This document shows positions 1 to 9,833 of a stretch of DNA of 64,000 nt, piece after piece. Position 1 is the stretch's first letter. The number at the start of each line of letters is the position of its first letter. Position numbers and translations under genes: made by a program. Under the pieces are notes generated by a model. The model was given only the letters and a program-made list of their open reading frames with translations, had not been told where the DNA came from and ran no database searches. Location: positions 1,612,001 to 1,676,000 of the forward strand of contig CM069448.1 in NCBI GenBank assembly GCA_035610835.1. Reading direction: 5' to 3'. The DNA is from Ophiura sarsii. Taxonomy: Eukaryota; Echinodermata; Ophiuroidea; Amphilepidida; Ophiuridae.

Positions 1-443
1 GGCGAGGAAGTTGCTTTCGGTTGGGTAGTAAAATCATGCGATTTTAGAGAGTCAAAGCTGAGGGTACTGCAATCACTTGTATCAAGGTCTGCAAGACTAC
101 TGAACTTGTTTTCTGAGTGAAGATCATGGAGATCAAAGAGGGTAGAACTGTAGTTTGGTCCATCACACATAAGACATGTCCACGATATGTCCGGGTTTCC
201 AAGGTGTTCGTATGTGGACTCCCCAACCGCTTGACAATCAATGTGATACCAGGTTTCGCAGCTGGGGAGCTCACACATCAAACCCTTCTGATTCCATGTG
301 ACCGGTTCCTTACAGGCACCACAAAGATATGCAGTATCAGTAATGTTATTATTGACAGTTTGATCACAAATAGGTCCTGGGTTGGATTCTATGTCCCCAC
401 ACAGAGCAAGGGTAGCTATCGTTGTTGCATGAAATTGGTACAT
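1..443 (-). CDS. LINE polyprotein N-terminus with 2A-like peptide and PHD-like finger (partial)
   Basis: Read on the minus strand from the ATG at 443-441, the frame stays open to the window edge, so this is the 5' end of a longer ORF. The first 25 residues contain a short hydrophobic stretch leading into LCGDIESNPGP, which matches the 2A/2A-like consensus DxExNPGP. A cysteine/histidine-rich module follows: C-x2-C, C-x4-C, H-x2-C and then WTCLMC, the spacing of a PHD-type zinc finger. Known: APE-type non-LTR retrotransposons of sea urchin and amphioxus carry 2A-like peptides at the polyprotein N-terminus, where they cause ribosome skipping and co-translational separation. Inference: this is such a LINE, oriented leftwards, with endonuclease and reverse transcriptase outside the window. 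A host PHD protein is less likely given the 2A motif. A serine-, threonine- and aspartate-rich linker follows the finger. Confidence 0.72.
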   Translation of the reverse strand, partial: MYQFHATTIATLALCGDIESNPGPICDQTVNNNITDTAYLCGACKEPVTWNQKGLMCELPSCETWYHIDCQAVGESTYEHLGNPDISWTCLMCDGPNYSSTLFDLHDLHSENKFSSLADLDTSDCSTLSFDSLKSHDFTTQPKATSS

Positions 444-1599
444 ATGTTGCCCTTTAAGTTCATCACAGTGTATTGATGACGACCTGGTTATAAGGAATTG
501 CCTGAGATCAAAATATGAGTTCCAGACTGGACTTGTGTAGTAGTAAATGGAGGGCAGAAGATTCACATGATGTGGATTAAGACTCAGTTTCAGTTTGCAC
601 AAGACACCATGCTGTCCTTCGTTTACGTCAAAGAGTTCATCAACGCTTACCTGGACAATGTCACTAAAGCCAAGAAACCTTACCGGGAGAGTCGACACTG
701 GTGATGAAGAACAACAAACAGGGCGTGGCACACGATGGGCATGGTGGAGATGATCAGGTGAGGAGCTTGGTATTTTACTAGCAAAACGGTAGAGTGAAAT
801 AGCAACGAAGACTATGCGGAGGTTCAAGAGAGTATATCTGCTTTGATGTCTCATGATGACAGATGGTTTGGACTTAGGAGATAATATAAGATTGGCGGGA
901 GAACACGGTACACCGCAGTTGGCGAGATGAGATTGGACAAATTTCACAGATTTCACAGAGTCACAGTAGAAATAACACCAAAAGTTGATACCAAGAACAT
1001 CCAAAATGCTAAAAGTAATTTGTGTTAATGTTTTAAAAAGACGATGACACCAAAATCCATAAAACTTGACGAAAACGTAGTACAAAATGGCCGCTGTAGT
1101 GGGTGAAGGTAGCGAATTTGACAGTTTTGCACTAGTAATTTGTATTGCACAATTTCACGAGTAGATCTCAAATATCACAGCAACTATGAATGGAGAATTA
1201 AATAATTTTAAAATACATACAGTACTGGTCCACGATGAAAACAAACGTAATATAATGGCGATGGATTGCGAGGCAAGAAGAATGAATGTTGACAATGACA
1301 CACGTAAATTTCCCGGGTAAACTTGTTGACCACCAAGGCTGTTGAATTCGGCTGGTTTTCCGTTTCACTGTAGTAGTAGCTGAGTCACCCGTCGCAAAGT
1401 CATCAAAAATCACACATAAATACACCAAAATTGCACTGACCACATACCAAAAGTTAAATAAAAGTTATTAAGAGTCAGATAAAAGACGATAAAAAGCCTC
1501 ACGGCTGATAAAAATGTTTAAAAAAGTCCGAGATATTGATATTGAGAAACACCTCCTTAAGGGAATGTTTATTATTTACGCCAGGGGGAGGGGGAATGG
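444..1599. other. No gene recognised; possible 5' region of the LINE plus a short coding-like relic
   Basis: The part next to 443 is probably the 5' untranslated region of the minus-strand LINE. On the plus strand, about 609-711 reads as an open, protein-like stretch containing KEFINAYLDNVTKAKKPYRE and then two stop codons. It could be an eroded coding relic, but I cannot name a family. The rest is AT-rich with no supported exon. Confidence 0.3.
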
Positions 1600-1740
1600 A
1601 GGAATTAAGGGGGGGGGGGGGGGGAACACGAAAAAAATCTGTAGAGACAGGGGGGACACGATTTTTTTTTGATTAACTAAGGGGGGGAACACGATTTTTT
1701 TTGATTAACTAAGTGGGGGAACACGAATTTCAACTAAAAA
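1600..1740. repeat. G-tract tandem repeat, about 34-bp unit
   Basis: Three to four degenerate units read as a G-run, then AACACGATTTTTTTTGATTA and CTAAG. The G-run length varies between units. This is low-complexity sequence with no coding potential. Confidence 0.6.
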
Positions 1741-1744
1741 AAAT

Positions 1745-1871
1745 TGCGCGCTACGCGCGCATGTGTCCTCCAAATACAATATTGTTGGGTACAACCTTGT
1801 TTAGAGCAAATGTACTTCAATCATAGCCAAAATAAGTGTAAAGTTTAACATTTTTGCGCGCTACGCGCGCA
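1745..1871. repeat. Duplicated GC-rich hairpin motif
   Basis: The motif TTGCGCGCTACGCGCGCAT occurs at about 1743-1761 and again at about 1853-1871. Each copy is a near-perfect palindrome in an AT-rich setting. Identical spaced copies suggest a small repeat family or transposon ends. No function can be assigned. Confidence 0.5.
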
Positions 1872-2574
1872 TTCCTTTAGTAAAGACAATCTTGTCGGTT
1901 TAATTCCAGTCCTCGCCCCCCAAATATCAAACCTATAGTTACGCCACTGGGGGACAAACGAAAAAGCAAATAGAAAAGGGTGGGAAGGAGGGGGGGGGGG
2001 GGGGGGGGTACAGCAAGGCGGGAGGGGAGGCATGTGCGAGGGACATAAGAACGTTTGGAATTTATTGGAAGTTGGTCGGGATACATAGGCCTCCTACGCG
2101 TGATCAGGTATTGCTTACTTATCATGCTTATAGCTTTGGGTATATATTTTTGCTTTAATCGCATTCTGTGAAAATGCATTTTCATTTGATTTGCATACAC
2201 TGTACATGTAGAGCCAAACAAAAACATCCAGGCCTTTTGTGACCAAATTGTTCTCAGTGTTGTTGGATCATTTTGGCCCAAAATGCAGATCCTTCTGACG
2301 CTATAGCTCTTGATATCATGGATGTCTATCATTTCTTGACCATCAAACAATATTTGATGTGCGGTTCATGGATAATGACCAATTCATGAATTGCATAAAT
2401 GAAAAATATAAATATTGGAGTTGAAATTGAAATAATCATGTAAAGTAATCTTTAATGTGGCATAACAAAAAAATTTCACACATTTTGGAGCTTTGGTTTT
2501 TAGATAGCACATGTCAAATTCAGCTTTGGTCACTTTTCATGTGTTGAGAACTTTAATATAAAATCTACAGTCAG
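1872..2574. other. Intergenic, with a G-tract near 1990-2008
   Basis: An inverted GTTACGCCACTG motif near 1934-1950 belongs to the CAGTGGCGTA family seen again after 49 kb. A long G-run follows. The open frames here are proline-rich only because they read the G-run backwards. No supported gene. Confidence 0.4.
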
Positions 2575-2665
2575 TATGTAATACAATACGATACAATACA
2601 ATACAGAAAGCATTAATTGCGCCATTTCCAAAAGGCTCAGAGCGCTTACAAGATAAAAACCTTAA
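2575..2665 (-). mobile_element. Retrotransposon 3' tail (LINE or SINE), minus strand
   Basis: The minus strand reads AAGCGCTCTGAGCC, a short unique stretch, then a tail of ATTGT repeats (plus strand ATACAATACAATAC at 2578-2605). A conserved GCGCT-containing 3' end followed by a simple-repeat tail is typical of CR1/L2-like LINEs and the SINEs that borrow their tails. Only the 3' end is visible. Confidence 0.45.
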
Positions 2666-3948
2666 AATAACAACTTAAACTACAAATGTGAGTGTAACTT
2701 GAGCATAGTACAATATATTATAGTAATTACAAAATAGATTAGAAACAAAATATATACAGAAAAAATGAAAAGGGAACAAATGAGTTCATGAACATAGTCC
2801 ATATAATAAAATCAATAATAACATATCTATTAAATATTTTAGTCAGCTAAATTTAAACATATTTCCATCCGATAATCAATCCATGACCACCTTCACAATA
2901 TTGAAATTGTAGATACGTATAATAAAACAAAACATTTACATATCCTTTAATTATTCGTTGAAATCGCAAAAGGTTTTTTTTGTTTTTTTGCAGTTAAAAG
3001 TCCCATTTTTCTTCAAAAGTGGCCAAGTGGGATTCGCACTCTAGTTACTGAATTGATGATATCTTGGTGATTAAATGGTGAAATTTGATGGGATAAAGTA
3101 TATTTGATAGATGATATTTTGTTAGGGCTTATCAATTATCTGTTTTTTTAACCCAGATAAAAACACAGGGTGTATTTTTAATTAATTCTGCTTCTCATGG
3201 GACACCTTTTGTTGTTGTTGTTGAGATATCCTGTCCTGTAGGCTGTAGGTCTTTGTTTGGGCAGAAATGTTCTCATAGAAATATGTCAGTCTATGGATGA
3301 ACCTTAAGGACTGCCACAAAATGTTCACAGGGGCAATCCAGTACGCCTTATCATAATGACGATTTGTTTTTTTACGAGCATAATTTGCTCCCCCCCCCCC
3401 CTCAAAAAATGGGTCTTTTGGTGACAAATTAACCACAAATTGAAAAGGTCTAATTAAAGAGAGAAAGGGGTCAATCTAATAATAAAATAGGTTTTTTTAA
3501 CATTTTTTGCAAAGTCTTTCCTAAAGATAGGAGTCTGTGGGTGACTTAAAGTGAAAGTGGCATAACATGCATAAGTCGTGTTGATTTTTTTATTTTTTTT
3601 AATTTTTTTTACTTCAGAACTCAGGATGAACATTAAAAATTGCCATTATTGCTGTTTCTACTCACAAAAACACAGCAAAACTTTTTATTAATACAGTATT
3701 TAATTATGTTGGAATACCACGTTATCCCCGGAAGACGGTGGCCATGCGATTTCAATAGTGGCAACACCCCCTGATATCGTATTATAGACCGGCAACACGG
3801 ATTCAAACAATTTCGTTTTTTGTTTTGAAAAAGCCATGTACATTATAAAACCAATTGTATGTCTTAGAAGAAAACGAAAAGGATTTGTAAAGGTCAGCAT
3901 ATCAAAAATTTAAATATTTTAATAATAAAAATAATTTTCAACATTATC
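2666..3948. other. No gene; includes a dispersed-repeat copy near 3585-3720
   Basis: Mostly AT-rich unique-looking sequence with a CAA/TTG microsatellite near 3210-3225. The stretch around 3610-3720 (ACTTCAGAACTCAGGATGAA onward) recurs near 37690-37790 and inverted near 28660-28740, so it is one copy of a dispersed repeat. No exon is supported. Confidence 0.4.
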
Positions 3949-4018
3949 GCTGGCTGGACTTGAACCCAAAACCCACTGTTTGACAGTCCAGTGCTCTACC
4001 GACTGAGCTGAGCCGGGC
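3949..4018 (-). tRNA. tRNA-like sequence (pseudogene or SINE head)
   Basis: The minus strand has an A-box-like D arm (GCTCAGTCGGTAGAGC) and a B box (GGTTCAAGTCC) at tRNA spacing, with an acceptor-like GCCCGGC start. The anticodon arm does not form a clean 5-bp stem with a 7-nt loop, and the T stem has mismatches. A degenerate tRNA or tRNA-derived SINE is more likely than a working gene. Confidence 0.45.
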
Positions 4019-4069
4019 AAACTATACGCTATGAGTTTGCCCAATATACATGCCCGCTGAGTTTTAATT

Positions 4070-4072
<3 letters not shown>

Positions 4073-4112
<40 letters not shown>

Positions 4113-4146
4113 CCAATCCATTATTCTTTGAATCAATCAATCAATT
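4073..4146. repeat. AATC microsatellite
   Basis: About fifteen AATC units with a few interruptions, next to the left end of an inverted-repeat element. Confidence 0.85.
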
Positions 4147-4147
4147 T

Positions 4148-4670
4148 ACGTCATTAGTATCAAAGGATACCTATACATGGTCTTATTAGGGAAGTTAGGT
4201 AATTAGTATCAAAGGAGACCTGCATGTCCTTACATAGATGCGCATCGATTACATTATGTCTTTGTTTTATTTAATATCAAATACATCAACAACAATTTTA
4301 ATATTGTAATATAGGAACTAATAGACATATAAGTTTCTTTGTTCAGAGTTTTCTTTGTTATGAAAATGCTTCATCATCACATGTTACAAATGAAAATACA
4401 ACTTGTTATAATGATGAAACATTTTGTATATTATATCGTTGCGCAACGAGAGTAATAAAAATAATAATAATATATTAATATAATAACACTAATGTTAATT
4501 ATAATCATAATAAGTAGTAGTAGCAGGGCTGGTTGGGAGAAAATGAACATTGATAACAGGAAGTAAAAATGTCGAGTCACTGGGGCTGGTAAGAAATATA
4601 GCCCGGTCACTGGCAGGAAGATCCAAGATGGCTACTATTAGTATCCTTTGACCTTTGATACTAATGACGT
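4148..4670. mobile_element. Inverted-repeat element with 19-bp ends
   Basis: ACGTCATTAGTATCAAAGG at 4148-4166 is exactly reverse-complemented at 4652-4670, giving a 523-bp element with perfect 19-bp terminal inverted repeats. A similar internal motif (AATTAGTATCAAAGGAGACC) recurs near 4201. No transposase frame is present, so it is non-autonomous. It abuts the surviving start of the LINE at 4671 and may have replaced or truncated its 5' part. Confidence 0.6.
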
Positions 4671-5978
4671 CTCGGTTTAACACTATTCTCTCGTCCTTTG
4701 GCCTCATACAACATGTCCGGACTGCTACGCACAAAAAAGGACATATTCTTGATCTGGTCATAACACGCAAATACGAAGACTTAGTGAGAACTTGTGATGT
4801 TGGCCTTAATCTAGGCTCTGATCCTAATATGATAACATGCGTCATGCAACAAAACAAGCCCCCTCTACTGAAGGCGAAGTGCACAATGCGTGACTAACGG
4901 AACGTTGACTCTGAATCCCTTAAATCAGATCTGGCAAGTAAACTCTCTACTGACCAACCTAAAGAACCTAACACCCAGGTAGATGACTTGCTGGCCCATT
5001 TTGATACAACGGTCACATCAGTTCTAGATTGTCATGCTCCTGAGAGTACCAGGATCCGCACTTTGCACCCTCGTCCGCGATGGTATAACGGTGAGATTAG
5101 AGCGGAAAAGCGGAAACAACGAAAACTTGAGAGGAGGTGGAGAAAGCATCGTCGCCAAGCTGATAGAGATGCCTACATGATACAGCACAAACTCAAAAGA
5201 CATGTTCAAGACTATTGGTGTTCTATTAAACAAGAATAAGAAAGTGCTGCCAACCATCAACTCATCGCACGCACTTAGTAACACATTTGCAAAATTCTTT
5301 AACGATAAGGTCTCCAAAATAAGAAGTAGTATTATCTCTGAAAATGACCTTGCAATCTCTAGATCTCCACCAACCATCCAGACTGGCAATGTTGTCCCTA
5401 TTAATTGTGACTTTCCATGTTTCCGCAACCTTGATGTCACTGAGGTTCATAACATCATAATGAAATGTGCCAATAAAACTTGTTCCTTAGATTACATGCC
5501 AATCTGGATGATTAAAGAGAACATCGACATTATTACGCCATACATCACTAGTATTGTAAACACATCTCTGACAACTGGTGTTTTCCCAGAGAAACTTAAA
5601 AGTGCCATTGTAACGCCAATCATTAAGAAGGCCTCTTTGGACTGTAATGATCTAAAGAACTACAGACCCGTCTCTAATATAAACTTTCTGGGCAAAGTGA
5701 TTGAGAGAGCAGCTATTACTCAGGTAAATGAGCACATGGCTAGAAATGATCTTAATGAAGTGTTTCAGCATGTTCAGTCAGCGTACAAAGCTAACCACAG
5801 CACTGAAACTGCGTTGCTCAGGGTAAAAAATGACATTGACAAAGCCTTAGATAGTAACAAAGCTGTTCTCTTAGTCATGCTTGACTTGTCTGCTGCCTTT
5901 GATACCATTGATCATGACATCCTTATTGACCGATTTGAGACAAACTTTGGTATCAAAGGCACAGCACTGGACTGGTTC
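4671..5978 (+). pseudogene. CR1/L2-like LINE, 5' fragment: endonuclease C-terminus and RT N-half
   Basis: The first stretch ends an APE-type endonuclease (THKKGHILDLVITR). The frame continues past an in-frame TAA near 4897 into a linker with HPRPRWYNGEIRAEKRKQRK at about 5062-5121. A frameshift near 5200 leads into the reverse transcriptase, where LKNYRPVSNINFLGKVIE, QSAYKANHSTETALL and LLVMLDLSAAFDTIDHDIL mark the fingers/palm start, including the first catalytic Asp motif. The frame stops at DWF where the 9.6-kb element is inserted and resumes at 15612. A stop, a frameshift and two insertions make the copy defective. Confidence 0.85.
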
Positions 5979-5990
5979 CCCAGATAGCAA

Positions 5991-6530
5991 TACAACGTTG
6001 GGCCAAGGTTGGGACAACGTAATCACTTACGTTGGGGCAACGTCAAAATATGACATTGGGCCAACGTAATTTTGTCCGGCTAAACAACGTTGGCTCAACA
6101 TCAGTTGTTTGACGTTGGCACAATGTTGGCCCAACTTTGGCCCAACGTTTCAACAACAGCGTTGGCACAACGTTGGCTCAACGTTGGTCCAACATTTCAA
6201 CAACAGCGTTGGCACAACGTTGGCCCAATGTTAGCCCAACGTATAAACAACAGCGTTGGCACTACATTGGCCCAACGTCTCAACAACAGCGTTGGCACTA
6301 CGTTGGCTCAACGTTGGCCCAACATTTCAACAGCAGCGTTGGCACTACGTTAATGCCATGTAGATTTATGTATTCAGCCAACGTTCAGGTCCAACATTGC
6401 CCTAACGTTTCAATGTTAAACAACATTGGCACAACGTTAGTGCAATATATTTGTCTGTTGGGCCAACGTTTTGCCGGATTTTGTCTTGTAAACTAATGTA
6501 CGTTACTTCAGCGTTTGCCCAACCTTTGAA
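5991..6530. repeat. Left subterminal repeat array
   Basis: Repeated blocks of GTTGGCACAACGTTGGC, CCAACGTTT and CAACAACAGC in units of roughly 35-65 bp, with internal dyads on AACGTT. Such arrays are typical transposase-binding regions near transposon ends. The open frames rich in NNSVGTTLAQRW here are repeat artefacts. Confidence 0.7.
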
Positions 6531-6758
6531 AGAACACATAACACTGTAGATAAAACACACAAATTCATTGGTAACAATTTATTTGAAATCTTCTGTTTTA
6601 TTGGTATCATGAATAATCTGTAATATAGTTACAATACACACGAAAGAACATAGCTACAACCTGTTCCTGCCCAAAACGGTGCGACTAAAATGGTTATTAG
6701 GGTTAAATGTATTAGGGTTTAATAGGGGAGGATGGGGCAACTGGTCCAGTGAAGCATA

Positions 6759-7451
6759 CAGGGTGACCCAGAAAATGTTGAACCCAAAAATCAAAAAATT
6801 CAATATATTTTTTTACCATTAAAATAACAAAATATTGCATAACTCGTTCACCAGCTATGTGCACCAAACATTTAACTTTCTGAAACATTTTAGATCATAA
6901 AAATAGGCCACACGAAACTTAAAATACGTGTAATTTTGAGGGAAGTGTTGTTTTGTAGTGTAAGTGAAGTGCAAAAAAAAATGGTTTCATGATACATAAG
7001 CAGAACAAGTACCTGTTTGTTTGAAACCATTTCTGCACAGTATCTCATCAATATTCATTTATTATGTAAATAAATATTATCATTTTATAAGAGACTTTGA
7101 AAACAAAAACGTAAGTCTCCTTGACTTCATTTGAAAATGTTAATTTGATAAATACAGATCAAAAGAAAAGATTACTTAACTCACCGTATATAGAACAGAA
7201 TTAAGTTCATATCTGAACCAAGTTACAATTCTTTCACTTTTACAAAAGGGAGAAAACACCGCCTGTCACACAATCAAGTGTATCTTAAGTTTGGTAGGCC
7301 AATTTACATGATCTTACAAGTTCTCCAGAAAGCTGAATCAATTGTTTACATAATTGTTGAAAACAAAATGCCATATTTATTTATTTTCATTTGTCATTTT
7401 TTTTATTTTAAGTTTATGATTTTTTGGTTCAACATTTTCTGGGTCACCCTG
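6759..7451. mobile_element. mariner-like MITE nested in the 9.6-kb element
   Basis: CAGGGTGACCCAGAAAATGT at 6759 matches the reverse complement of the end at 7451 through about 32 bp, and TA flanks both sides (6757-6758 and 7452-7453). A CAGGGTG end at a TA target is characteristic of Tc1/mariner derivatives. The 693-bp interior has no transposase frame. Confidence 0.75.
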
Positions 7452-9833
7452 TATTTCAGGATATAAAAGATTAAAGCGTGTGTAAATATTTATCAAATTG
7501 CTATGAAAAATAACATCACCCAAGTAAGTGTTTACATATAACATAATAATCAATGTTGAAAAATATTTCCATAAAATGTCAATCACCACTAACTGAAAAT
7601 GTAACTTGTTATGTTCCAACGGTTAGATTACACAGAAATCAGTGAATGAAAACATGGAAACCAGGCAGTATTTTCTTAACAAACACATTGGCTATAATAT
7701 TTAAAAAAATCATTTGTCTCAAAGCTCCCGTGCGCGTTAGTTAATTGATGCGCGTTAGTTAATTGATGCGCGTTGGAAGGGAAAATATATATATATATTT
7801 AAAAAAATTAAAAATCTTAAAATTGCACCGATTTTTCATTGATCACATCATTTTAAATAGAAAAGGTCACTTTTACAAGGATTTCAATATTTTATATTTA
7901 AAAAAAAACCTTACAAAAAACCCGCATTCCGCATTAGGTTTTAAAAAACTGAAGAGCTTTGAGACTTTTGTCGGAAAAATATTACATCCTGCGTTAAACG
8001 ATGCAATGTAAATATGTTACATACGGTGGCATTGTGAGCAAATCAACACCAGCTCAAGTGCATTCATTTTTCATATTTTACATTGACCTACTTCATACAC
8101 AACACTATACAAATCAAAATTCACAATTTTAGCATAATTTTGATCTACATTATAACAAATAAAAAAATGTCAACAAGTCTGCTAACACTGGCAGCAAGCA
8201 TTTCATCAAAACAAGGCGTGTGTTGCACGCATTGAACGGCATACACGCAGATTGCTTTAGACACTTTAAATGCACTCCGCAGATTTTGAAATTCCTGCTT
8301 TCTGATTGGTTTACCACCACAAAGAGTAAATCGAATAAATATCAAAAAAAAATTGTACACAAAATGATGTGGACCCAATTCTCCTCATGTTTTAAAAATG
8401 AGGAACATTTTGCATTTTGGACGACCCCTTATGTTAAAACAACATTTTACAATCATGTCAAATTCAATTTTGTTGGCTCCATTACAATTGTAGCTATAAA
8501 CAAAAATCTCCTGTAAAATAAACTTTACCAAAATAAGCCATTGGAAAATACAGGGTGTCCAAAATGATGTACATGTATACCCGGTTTTAAGAAATAATAA
8601 ATATTTAAAAACAGCATTGCTTTCTAAGTGTAATAAATAGAATATTAAGGTGAACATGTTTCTTACTTATGTCAATTTTATCAACATATCTTTATCATCC
8701 AAATGAATATGGCATCATATTACATGTATTTAAAATAGGTGAAAACCTGTATCTCACTTGTATTGTATTTCAATTGAGGATGACATTATGTGAGGCAGCG
8801 AACCCCAAAATTATGTCTCCTCCTTACAACCATGACCAAAGGCATGGAAAAAGATATTGAAAACTTGCAAACAGTGATCAACCGATGAACGGTTGAGAAT
8901 GTATGTTTTGCCACGTTTTCATAACAATAATATTCTGAGAAGTTCCCAGTTGATGCTGTCTGATATCGATCTTGTTTGGCCACAATGAACACACAGCATT
9001 TTAACGCAACTGCTGAGATTGTTTGATGTGTGATAACCTCCCGAAAGGCAAGATATTTGCAAAAACATATCGTCTGTCTTTCTTTTGTTCCAATATGTCT
9101 AAAAATAAAACCCCCTTCTCTTCTTGGTTCAGACAGATTTTGTTTTATTACAACATATTATGCAGAAATATTTGCATATTAGTTCAATGATGTACTTCAG
9201 GATACAAACAATAACGGATGAAAATTGTTTCATCAAATCTTTCAATGTGGTTTAAATCATCTCTGTATTAAGTCAAAACTGATATCGCTCCACTGTGGAG
9301 ATATCTACCCTTGTGGCTCTCCACCTCCTTTTTAGTCTAGCAGTCAAACCAGTGGGCAGTTGTAATAACACTTTCATAAAATACACACATCAAATTACTC
9401 TATGAGACCTACTAAAATGAAACATTTTCTTGTCTTGACTTCTGAATCTTAACTTCCTTAGGCTATATTTTGCCTGAATACAGAGATGAGCACTAACCGA
9501 GGTTTGTTATAATCTACTCAACTGTTAAATTAGTCGCTATTAACAAGAACACAGTACACTGTATATTGTAAGACTGAAATAGATAGTCAACATTTTATCA
9601 GATGTCTGACTTCATCAGGATGTAACTAGTCTCTTTAGAACACCACAATGTTTCACTGAACCAATGTGAATAATGGTGATGACGCTGACTTGTGCGAGGT
9701 TACCACAATTGTTCTGCAAGCATGCAGTAATAACATTAGCCAACTTTGTGCACAACATTATGTTCTACTTGGGTGCCTCAAAAATATGGATACTTTCTTG
9801 ATCCACCTTCATTCACCTATCCGCTTTGAATAT
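7452..9833. other. Interior of the 9.6-kb element without recognised coding sequence
   Basis: AT-rich sequence with a duplicated ATTGATGCGCGTTAGTTA motif near 7734-7772 and another mariner-type end (ACAGGGTGTCC) near 8551. The part next to 9833 may be the 3' UTR of the minus-strand gene. No further exon is supported. Confidence 0.35.

Noticed and set aside
1845..2350. Proline-rich minus-strand frames
   Set aside because: The proline run is a G-homopolymer read on the other strand; no other support.
4495..4884. Minus-strand 129-residue frame
   Set aside because: Mostly antisense to the LINE endonuclease segment and the adjoining inverted-repeat element.
6090..6496. Open frames rich in LAQRWPN and NNSVGTTLAQR
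   Set aside because: They read the subterminal DNA repeats of the 9.6-kb transposon; no start context or splice evidence.
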